Below, in pieces: positions 1-5,711 of a stretch of 7,807 nucleotides of DNA. Where the stretch lies: contig CP070771.1 in assembly GCA_020345785.1 (NCBI GenBank), positions 4,342,425-4,350,231 of the forward strand, in the 5' to 3' direction. The notes under the pieces are model-generated. The model saw only the letters and a list, made by a program, of their open reading frames with translations, searched no databases and had not been told where the DNA came from. Made by a program: the position numbers and the translations under genes. How positions within the stretch are numbered: position 1 is the first letter of the stretch; the number at the start of each line of letters is the position of its first letter. Source of the stretch: Desulfobacterales bacterium (GTDB lineage Bacteria; Desulfobacterota; Desulfobacteria; Desulfobacterales; JAFDCJ01).

Positions 1-202
1 CTCTGGAATAATTAAGACATACGAGAGGCCAGATCGATGGAAATGGGGATTATTTAATAGACACAAGTGAAAACAAGCCGCAAAAACGCTCAAAATTGCG
101 CAAAAAGGAGATAAACAGAATAAAAAAACAATGTGCCTACCAGGGTGTGTCCCTTGGTTGAATTAAGACGGTAGTCATATAAATATTTCCCGTAAAAAAA
201 GG

Positions 203-233
203 AAGGCAACGCCGTGAGGCGTTGCCTTTTTTT
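203..233 (+). terminator. Rho-independent terminator, 9-11 bp stem with T tract
   Basis: GGCAACGCC at 205-213 pairs perfectly with GGCGTTGCC at 218-226 around a GTGA loop. The stem gains two A-T pairs (203-204 with 227-228) and is followed by seven T residues (227-233). An A run at 194-200 lies on the other side, so the element could also act weakly on the minus strand. It ends a rightward transcript whose gene or small RNA lies at or beyond the left edge, and it insulates the dipeptidase gene from that transcript. Confidence 0.93.
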
Positions 234-251
234 CGTTTTACTATCTATAAT
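222..251 (+). promoter_or_regulatory. Candidate sigma70-type promoter for the dipeptidase-kinase unit
   Basis: A perfect TATAAT (246-251) lies 18 bases after TTGCCT (222-227), a moderate -35 match that sits inside the terminator's right arm and T tract. A start of transcription near 258 would give a leader of about 170 bases before the dipeptidase. The region is AT-rich, so a chance match is quite possible. This is the best-placed candidate before the first gene, offered as an inference only. Confidence 0.25.
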
Positions 252-414
252 TAAGCCTTATATTTTAGAAGTTTAATGCTAAAATAAGATCATAATCGTT
301 CCCCTAACATTGCTAACCCCGTCCGCCCGGGCAAACCCAAAAGGGCTTGGGTTGCAACCACAGCCGGTTCCTCAGGGGTCGGATGCTTTAGTCAGAAAAA
401 ATCGGATGTCAAAA

Positions 415-420
415 AAGGAG
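415..420 (+). promoter_or_regulatory. Ribosome binding site that fixes the dipeptidase start
   Basis: AAGGAG ends nine bases before the ATG at 430, which is good spacing. The in-frame ATG at 424 is only three bases away, too close for normal initiation. The ATG at 406 and the TTG at 310 lie upstream of the site and have no comparable motif. The start at 430 is therefore preferred. Confidence 0.75.
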
Positions 421-429
421 AATATGGCC

Positions 430-1797
430 ATGGCTGAATGGAAATCGTATCTGGCAGACAACACTTCCCGCTATCTGGATGAACTTTGCACTTTTCTTCG
501 TATCCCCAGCATTTCCAGCTTGCCCGATCATGCCGCTGATGTGAAACGGGCAGCTGAGTGGGTGGCTGAGCGTATGAAGGAGGCCGGCATCGAAGCGGTT
601 CGGATTTTCCCCACTGAAGGCCATCCCGTCGTCTACGGTCAATGGCTGCATGCTTCTGATAAACCCACTGTTCTGATTTACGGTCATTTCGATACCCAGC
701 CGGTGGATCCGCTGGAACTTTGGACGCAACCGCCGTTTGAGCCCGTTATCAGGGATAATCGCATTTACGCCCGGGGGGCTTCCGATGATAAAGGCAATAT
801 GCTCATACCGATTCTGGCAGTCGAAGCCCTGCTGCAGACCCTGAGCCGATTGCCTGTGAACGTCAAATTTTTCTTTGAAGGTCAGGAGGAGATCGGCAGT
901 CCGCAAATGCCCGACTTTATCGCCTCACAAAAGGATCTGCTGGCCTGCGACATGGTGCTCAGTGCGGACGGCGGGCAGTGGGAGGAAAATCAACCCGCCC
1001 TGAATGTCGGGCGCAGAGGACTTTGCGCCCTGCAGATAAATTTGCAGAGCGCTGCGCAAGATGTTCATTCCGGCACCTATGGCGGCACATTTCAAAATCC
1101 CATCCACGCCCTGGCGCGGCTTATTGCTTCAATGCACCGCCCCCAGGGCGGCATTTCCGTTGAAGGCTTTTATGATACGGTGCGTGAGCTCACGGAAACA
1201 GAGCGGTCTCAGATCGCCGATATTCCCTATGATGAATCGCAGTACATGGATGAACTGGGGGTGACGCAGCTGTTTGGCGAAGCCGGTTATTCGACCTATG
1301 AAAGGGCGTGGGTGCGTCCCACGCTGGAAGTGAACGGCATCTGGGGCGGCTTTCAGGGCGATGGCATCAAGACCGTCATACCCGGCAAAGCCCATGCCAA
1401 AATCACCTGCCGCCTGGTGCCTGATCAGGTACCGGATAAGATTATCGAATTAATCCGCGCCCACGTGATCAAGCATTTGCCGGTCGGTACGACAGCCTCG
1501 GTGGAAAAGCTTGCCGGCAGTGCCGATCCCTTCCTCGTCCCGTTTGATCACCCCGGCAACCAGGCTGCCCGGGTTGTATTAAAAGAGCTGTACGGTAAAG
1601 AACCCTACATTGCCCGAACAGGAGGCACCATCCCGGTATCCGGCTTGTTTTTGAAATCTTTAGGGGCCTATATGGTGAATTTTGCATTTGGTCTCGAAGA
1701 TGAGAATCTGCATGCACCTGATGAGTTCTTTCGGATCAGCAGTTTTAAGCGCGGGCTGAATGCCTACTGTATGATTCTAGAAGAGCTGGGTCGATAG
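430..1797 (+). CDS. M20-family metallo-dipeptidase (carnosinase-like)
   Basis: This is a cytoplasmic zinc dipeptidase or aminoacyl peptidase of family M20 (PepV/CNDP-like), 455 residues from the ATG at 430, a usual family length. The full two-metal site is visible: H86 and D88 in YGHFDTQP, the bridging D119 in RGASDDKGN, the general base E153 and ligand E154 in GQEEIGS, D180 in SADGGQW, and H428 in LHAPDEFF. H213 in DVHSGTYGG matches the histidine that reaches across the dimer in this family, within the inserted lid/dimerisation domain (about residues 190-355). RTGGTIP near 396-402 is the usual substrate-carboxylate loop. There is no signal peptide or membrane segment. It would hydrolyse short peptides to free amino acids; the exact substrate cannot be read from sequence, and a deacetylase or desuccinylase role is less likely. 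It is first in a probable two-gene unit, with the kinase start 69 bases downstream. Confidence 0.93.
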   Translation: MAEWKSYLADNTSRYLDELCTFLRIPSISSLPDHAADVKRAAEWVAERMKEAGIEAVRIFPTEGHPVVYGQWLHASDKPTVLIYGHFDTQPVDPLELWTQPPFEPVIRDNRIYARGASDDKGNMLIPILAVEALLQTLSRLPVNVKFFFEGQEEIGSPQMPDFIASQKDLLACDMVLSADGGQWEENQPALNVGRRGLCALQINLQSAAQDVHSGTYGGTFQNPIHALARLIASMHRPQGGISVEGFYDTVRELTETERSQIADIPYDESQYMDELGVTQLFGEAGYSTYERAWVRPTLEVNGIWGGFQGDGIKTVIPGKAHAKITCRLVPDQVPDKIIELIRAHVIKHLPVGTTASVEKLAGSADPFLVPFDHPGNQAARVVLKELYGKEPYIARTGGTIPVSGLFLKSLGAYMVNFAFGLEDENLHAPDEFFRISSFKRGLNAYCMILEELGR

Positions 1798-1843
1798 GGA
1801 TAATGCTTAAACCAGACCGGTACATGTGAATTCAATCCAAAAC

Positions 1844-1859
1844 ACCCTACCAGGAGGGT
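1844..1859 (+). promoter_or_regulatory. Kinase ribosome binding site inside a small hairpin
   Basis: AGGAGGG (1852-1858) lies about nine bases before the ATG at 1867 and is a strong site. ACCCT (1844-1848) can pair with AGGGT (1855-1859) across a six-base loop, partly covering it. A five-pair stem is weak, so any effect on translation would be modest; the pairing is seen, the regulation is a guess. Confidence 0.5.
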
Positions 1860-1866
1860 CTCAGGC

Positions 1867-4227
1867 ATGGCTCAAAAGCCATCATATGAAGCACTGCAAA
1901 AAAAAATCGCCTCCCTGCAAAAACAAATCAGCCGACACCGGAAGAAAGAAGCCGCCCTGCGGGGGATTCAGGAGCGGTTGAGCCAAATTATCGCCAGTAT
2001 CCCGATTCCTGTTTTTGTCCTAAATAACGACCATAACGTCACACACTATAACCCGGCCTTGGAGAATCTGACCGGTCTCGCTGCTGATGAAATCATCGGT
2101 ACCCGGCAGGCCTGGAAGGCATTTTATGGCGCCGCCCGACCCACGATGGCCGACCTGATCGTGGATGGCGCACCCGAGGAGGAGATCGCGCGGTACTACC
2201 GTGATAAGTACCGCCGATCTGCTGTCAAAAATGGGGCCTATGAAGCGGAAGATTTTTTCCCGGATATCGGTGACGGCGGGCGCTGGTTGTTTTTTACCGC
2301 GGCCCCCTTAACGGATTCTGAAGGAAATGTATTTGGTGCTTTAGAAACACTGCAGGACACCACCGAGCGCAGGCTTGCCGAGGAGGCCCGCTTAAAATCC
2401 GAGCAGCGTTTTCGCACCTTGCTTGATTTCGCACCGTATTCAATTCTCGTGTTCACTGTGGATGGACTGGTTTCCTATCTGAATCCAACGTTTACTGAAA
2501 CCTTCGGCTGGACGTTGGAAGAATTGCGCGGCCGGCGAATTTCTTATGTACCCCCTGATCTGGAGGCGGAAACCCGCGAACACCTTCGCAAGCTTTTCGA
2601 GGAAAAAGTCATTCGCCGTTACGAAACGCGCCGTCTTACCAAAGACGGACGCTGTCTGGATGTGGTCTGGCGCGCTTCGGTGTTTTCTGATTCAGAAGGT
2701 GAGCCGGCCGGCGTGCTGGTGATCCTCAGAGATATTACCCAGGTGAAACGCATCACCAGAAGCAATGAGGCCATGCTTCGCATCAGCCTGGCCTTGCCTG
2801 AATACCCGGAGCTTCATGAACTGCTGGATTATGTGAGCGGGGTGATCAAGGAATTAATGGAAACCGAGGGCGGGGTCGTCATTCTGCTTGATGAACAGCG
2901 GCAGGAGCTTTTCTTACGCGGTGCCGCCTATGATGACACGGCCACTCAGCAGAGGGCCAAGGAGGCTCGTTTTCAAGCCGATGAACTGGTGGCGGGGAAG
3001 GTGATCAAGACGGGCAAGCCGATCATTATGAATGACATCTCTGGTGATTCTGAAATTCATGTCGAACGCGATAAAAAGCTGGGATATCAGACCCGCAATC
3101 TGCTGTTGGTACCTCTGAGGAGTCAGGAGCGAATTATCGGCACCCTATGCGCCGTCAACAAAAAAGAAGGCGGCTTTGATCAGACCGATGTCGATCTTTT
3201 GAGCATGCTGGCGGGTACCGTGGCGCTTTCCATCGAAAATGCGAGGTTTGCAGCGGAACTCAAAAGCGCATATATGGAGGTAACCAGCCTGAACCGCGCC
3301 AAAGACAAGGTAATCAACCACCTGTCGCACGAATTAAAAACCCCGATCGCCGTCCTGCGAACGTCTCTGGTGACGCTGGAGAAAAAACTTCAATCCATGC
3401 CGCCCGAAAGCTGGCAGCCCACCATCGACAGAGCCCGTCGAAATCTCGATCGGCTGCTGGAAATGCAATATCAGGTCTATGACATCATCCAGCACAAAAC
3501 CTATAAAACGCGAACCATCCTGTCGCATCTGGTTGATTTGTGCAGCGATGAGCTGGAAGCCCTGTTAGCCGAACAGCTCGGGGAAGGTCCGATCGTGCAG
3601 CATATACGAAAATATATTGATGATACATATGGTGCCAAAGATGTGGCCCTGGAGACTGTCCGGCTTGATACGTTCGTCCGCCAGCGGCTGTCTTACCTGG
3701 CACCGGCTTTTGCCCACCGTGAAGTTGAGGTCGCCAGCAGCTTAAATCCGGCACCGTCCATATTGATGCCGCGGGAAGCACTGGCCAAAATTGTCGACGG
3801 ACTGGTGAAAAACGCCATTGAGAATACGCCGGATGAAGGCCGGGTGGAAGTCAATGTGAAAGTAAAAGGGGAAGGCACGCTTCTTGAGGTGCGTGATTTC
3901 GGTGTCGGAATCACACCCGAGAATCAGATTCGTATATTTGAAGGTTTTTTTACGACCCGTGCCACCATGGACTATGCCAGCAGAAAGCCGTTTGACTTCA
4001 ATGCCGGTGGTAAGGGAGCTGATCTATTGCGCATGAAGATCTTCGCAGAGCGCTATAATTTTCAAATCGAACTGAATTCAAACCGCTGTCCGACCCTGCC
4101 GCAGGACAGCGACATCTGTCCCGGCAGAATCAGTGCCTGTCCTCGATGCGAGAAGGGTGCCGGCTGCCAACAGGCGGCTGCCACTACTTTTTCGCTCTAT
4201 TTTCCACCGGCAACAGCGTCTCTCTAA
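1867..4227 (+). CDS. Cytoplasmic PAS-PAS-GAF sensor histidine kinase with Cys-rich C terminus
   Basis: This is a two-component sensor kinase of 786 residues that autophosphorylates a histidine in response to a cytoplasmic signal. The order is: N-terminal coiled coil (about 1-40), a first PAS domain (about 38-168) with an extended WKAFY...RPTMADLIVDG segment, a second PAS (about 180-293), GAF (about 308-458), HisKA (about 472-540) and HATPase (about 600-782). The H-box is SHELKTP with H488; the N-box is VKNAIENTP (N649, N653); the G1 box is DFGVGI (677-682) and the F-box is FEGFF (691-695). The G2 box is degenerate (GGKGADLL, 714-721). The linker between HisKA and HATPase is longer than usual. 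Before the last strand (TTFSLYFPP) lies a segment with C741, C751, C758, C761 and C767. There is no transmembrane segment. The ATG at 1867 has a strong ribosome site. No response regulator is in the window, so partner and target are unknown; the signal could be redox, a small ligand or a metal. Confidence 0.92.
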   Translation: MAQKPSYEALQKKIASLQKQISRHRKKEAALRGIQERLSQIIASIPIPVFVLNNDHNVTHYNPALENLTGLAADEIIGTRQAWKAFYGAARPTMADLIVDGAPEEEIARYYRDKYRRSAVKNGAYEAEDFFPDIGDGGRWLFFTAAPLTDSEGNVFGALETLQDTTERRLAEEARLKSEQRFRTLLDFAPYSILVFTVDGLVSYLNPTFTETFGWTLEELRGRRISYVPPDLEAETREHLRKLFEEKVIRRYETRRLTKDGRCLDVVWRASVFSDSEGEPAGVLVILRDITQVKRITRSNEAMLRISLALPEYPELHELLDYVSGVIKELMETEGGVVILLDEQRQELFLRGAAYDDTATQQRAKEARFQADELVAGKVIKTGKPIIMNDISGDSEIHVERDKKLGYQTRNLLLVPLRSQERIIGTLCAVNKKEGGFDQTDVDLLSMLAGTVALSIENARFAAELKSAYMEVTSLNRAKDKVINHLSHELKTPIAVLRTSLVTLEKKLQSMPPESWQPTIDRARRNLDRLLEMQYQVYDIIQHKTYKTRTILSHLVDLCSDELEALLAEQLGEGPIVQHIRKYIDDTYGAKDVALETVRLDTFVRQRLSYLAPAFAHREVEVASSLNPAPSILMPREALAKIVDGLVKNAIENTPDEGRVEVNVKVKGEGTLLEVRDFGVGITPENQIRIFEGFFTTRATMDYASRKPFDFNAGGKGADLLRMKIFAERYNFQIELNSNRCPTLPQDSDICPGRISACPRCEKGAGCQQAAATTFSLYFPPATASL

Positions 4228-4286
4228 TTTTCTGGGGAAGCTTTTTTAAAGTAAAAAGATCATCACGATTAGCGACTTTATAATTT

Positions 4287-4313
4287 CTCAGCGCTCTCTG
4301 CGTGCTCTGCGGT
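4287..4313. repeat. Three-copy 9-base tandem micro-repeat (CTCTGCG type)
   Basis: CTCAGCG (4287-4293), CTCTGCG (4296-4302) and CTCTGCG (4305-4311) repeat with an exact 9-base period, separated by two variable bases. On the minus strand it reads as CGCAGAG units. It lies in the spacer between convergent genes, 60 bases after the kinase stop. I recall similar CGCAGAG-type strings scattered between genes in environmental proteobacterial genomes, but that is memory only. Confidence 0.6.
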
Positions 4314-4390
4314 CAGTTTATATGTCATCGTATTTAAGAAAATGTGTACCTAGAGGGTGATGTGCGCGGGTATTGCGGGATTCATGAAAA

Positions 4391-4421
4391 CGCCATCCCG
4401 GCGCGGAATGCCGGGATGGCG
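4391..4421 (-). terminator. 12-bp GC-rich hairpin ending the liv operon
   Basis: CGCCATCCCGGC (4391-4402) pairs perfectly with GCCGGGATGGCG (4410-4421) around a seven-base loop. It begins 13 bases beyond the livJ stop codon on the minus strand and is followed there by TTTT, a short T tract. A moderate intrinsic terminator, or an mRNA 3'-end protecting stem, is the natural reading. Plus-strand transcripts from the kinase meet the same stem but have no T tract after it. It could instead be a dispersed palindromic (REP-like) element. Confidence 0.6.
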
Positions 4422-4434
4422 GGTTAAGATGATA

Positions 4435-5586
4435 TCATTGTTGCGGAAACCAGATTTCCTCGACCTTGTATTTGCCGTCGTGCACGCTGATAATGGAGAC
4501 ACCTTTCATGGGCACGCCGCTGGGTCGGGAGTAAGTAATTTCACCGGTTACGGCCTTAAATCCCTGGGTATTGGCCAGAGCGTCGCGCAGTGCTTTACCA
4601 TCGGTGGTGCCCGCTCTTTGGATGGCATCGGCGATCAGTCCGACCGCATCGAAGCCCAGCGCCGCGAATGCATTTTCAGGCGGACGGCCGTATTCTTTTT
4701 CATAAGCGGCAACGAATGCCTGCACTTCCGGCCGATTGTCTTCCCGGTAGGTGTGGGTGGAAAAATAAACATCGTTTGCCAACTTGTCACCGGGAACAGT
4801 GGTCACCAGCTCGGTATCGAAGCCGTCGCCGCTGACGATAGGAAGGTCTAATCCGGCCTCGCGAATCTGTTTAACCGTCAGCCCGGCTTCGTTGGGAATG
4901 GCCGAGATAAACACGGCATCTGCCTTGGGGCTGGCGTTTTTCAGGCGTGCGATCTGGGCTGAAAAATCCTTATCGCCCATCATGAAAAAGTCTTCCAGAA
5001 CAATATTGGCGCCGAGTTCCTGCGCGCGTTGTTTGTAAAATTTGGAAAGTGCCTTGGTAAAGTCCATGGAATTGTCGGTCCATACCACAATATTTTTAAC
5101 GCCGAGTTTGTTGACCGAGAAGTCGGCAATGGCATAGGACTGATCGTCATCCCCAAAGGGCGCCATGAACATATAGTCGCCTACCCATTGGGGAAGCATG
5201 GGATGCGTGGCTCCCGAAGTAACAAAGGGGACACTTTTTTGCTGGAACAACGGGGCGGCCGCCATTACATACGTCGTGTCGCCGTATCCCAGTCCGGCCA
5301 CGACGCCCTCAGCCAGCGCTTTTTTAGCGCCCGTGGCGGCAGCTTTTTGATCGGTTTTGGTGTCAATGCCGATAACTTCGATTTGCTTGCCCAAGACCCC
5401 GCCTTTTTCATTGATCAGTTTGGCCTGCAGCTTGGCGCCGTTCAGAGCCGGTGCATCAATTGAGGACATGCCGCCGGTCAGATTATAAAGCGCGCCCAGC
5501 TTGATGGTGTCTGCTCCCAGCGCCGGAAAAACGAGCAGGAGCGAAAGTACAATCCCTACCAATGTTAAACCCAGTTTTTTTTGCAT
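4435..5586 (-). CDS. livJ: LIV-type ABC transporter periplasmic substrate-binding protein
   Basis: This is a type I periplasmic binding protein (Peripla_BP_6/LivJ family), 383 residues, that captures an amino acid or similar small molecule for the LivH-LivM permease. Residues 1-25 form a signal peptide: KK, a hydrophobic core, then PALGA with cleavage near 24/25. There is no lipobox cysteine, so it should be a soluble periplasmic protein. The mature part opens with DTIKLGALYNLTGG, followed by INEKGGVLGKQIEV and the hinge-side VPFVTSGATHP (119-129). SGAT there matches the Ser/Ala/Thr loop that holds the ligand's amino-acid backbone in LivJ. The preceding loop reads GYGDTTY (100-106) rather than the common GPxxS pattern, so the ligand may differ from leucine, isoleucine or valine. 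It is the last gene of the operon, 125 bases after livM, with its own strong ribosome site. A chemically related ligand such as another amino acid or an amide cannot be excluded. Confidence 0.93.
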   Translation of the reverse strand: MQKKLGLTLVGIVLSLLLVFPALGADTIKLGALYNLTGGMSSIDAPALNGAKLQAKLINEKGGVLGKQIEVIGIDTKTDQKAAATGAKKALAEGVVAGLGYGDTTYVMAAAPLFQQKSVPFVTSGATHPMLPQWVGDYMFMAPFGDDDQSYAIADFSVNKLGVKNIVVWTDNSMDFTKALSKFYKQRAQELGANIVLEDFFMMGDKDFSAQIARLKNASPKADAVFISAIPNEAGLTVKQIREAGLDLPIVSGDGFDTELVTTVPGDKLANDVYFSTHTYREDNRPEVQAFVAAYEKEYGRPPENAFAALGFDAVGLIADAIQRAGTTDGKALRDALANTQGFKAVTGEITYSRPSGVPMKGVSIISVHDGKYKVEEIWFPQQ

Positions 5587-5591
5587 ACGTT

Positions 5592-5598
5592 CCTCCTT
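5592..5598 (-). promoter_or_regulatory. Strong ribosome binding site of livJ
   Basis: On the minus strand AAGGAGG stands five bases before the ATG at 5586. It is the strongest such site of the three complete liv genes, in keeping with binding proteins usually being made in excess over the permease. Confidence 0.85.
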
Positions 5599-5605
5599 TC
5601 GTTTA

Positions 5606-5684
5606 GCGGTAACATGTTAGCTCCGGTACCTGTTGCAAATAGTCGGCGGCTAAAATTTTGCCCGGCCGGCTGTCATGTTACCGC
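5606..5684. promoter_or_regulatory. Perfect 11-bp inverted repeat in the livM-livJ gap
   Basis: GCGGTAACATG (5606-5616) and CATGTTACCGC (5674-5684) are exact inverted copies separated by 57 bases. The arm nearest livJ also contains the perfect 10-base palindrome TAACATGTTA (5610-5619), which ends seven bases short of the repeat of the other arm's centre in no simple register; the two CATG centres are 61 bases apart, close to six helical turns. The livJ-side arm lies seven bases upstream of the livJ ribosome site. The element may be a pair of operator sites or an RNA stem-loop separating livJ from upstream message. No clear -35/-10 pair for livJ is seen. Function is inferred; the repeat itself is direct observation. 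Confidence 0.55.
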
Positions 5685-5711
5685 ATTTTGAGTAGAAAAG
5701 TACGACCGTTC

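Larger units (their letters stand above)
1..429. other. Intergenic/leader region with no recognisable gene
   Basis: No convincing coding sequence is seen on either strand. One plus-strand frame is open from position 2 to a TGA at 68-70 (about 22 codons) and could be the tail of an upstream gene, but its sequence is not recognisable. The stretch 71-202 is A-rich with poly-A tracts and an isolated AAGGAG at 105-110 that has no well-placed start codon. A strong terminator lies at 203-233. The 196 bases from there to the dipeptidase start would be the dipeptidase leader. The dipeptidase frame stays open upstream to a TTG at 310, but that part lacks a ribosome site and resembles no family N terminus, so I treat it as untranslated. 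Confidence 0.6.

Noticed and set aside
2..70. Open frame that could be the C-terminal tail of an upstream gene
   Set aside because: Only about 22 codons, unrecognisable, and open frames of this length are common by chance; kept as a possibility in the region note only.
131..166. Eleven-codon ATG frame (MCLPGCVPWLN)
   Set aside because: The only purine-rich site is about 20 bases upstream, too far, and the peptide matches nothing I recognise.
158..185. TTGAAT with a TAAATA 16 bases later as a promoter
   Set aside because: Transcription would start just before the terminator at 203-233 and be stopped at once.
310..429. In-frame extension of the dipeptidase to a TTG at 310
   Set aside because: No ribosome site precedes the TTG, the added residues are low in family similarity, and AAGGAG at 415-420 sits correctly for the ATG at 430.
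409..906. 165-codon minus-strand open frame opposite the dipeptidase
   Set aside because: The plus strand carries the complete M20 metal-binding motifs; the reverse frame has no recognisable domain.
4342..4359. Resemblance to 131-147 (ATGTG, then CCTA, then AGGGTG)
   Set aside because: It needs gaps to align and covers under 20 bases; not enough to call a repeat.
4357..5463. Several plus-strand open frames opposite livJ
   Set aside because: They are antisense shadows of a clear binding-protein gene, with no family motifs of their own.
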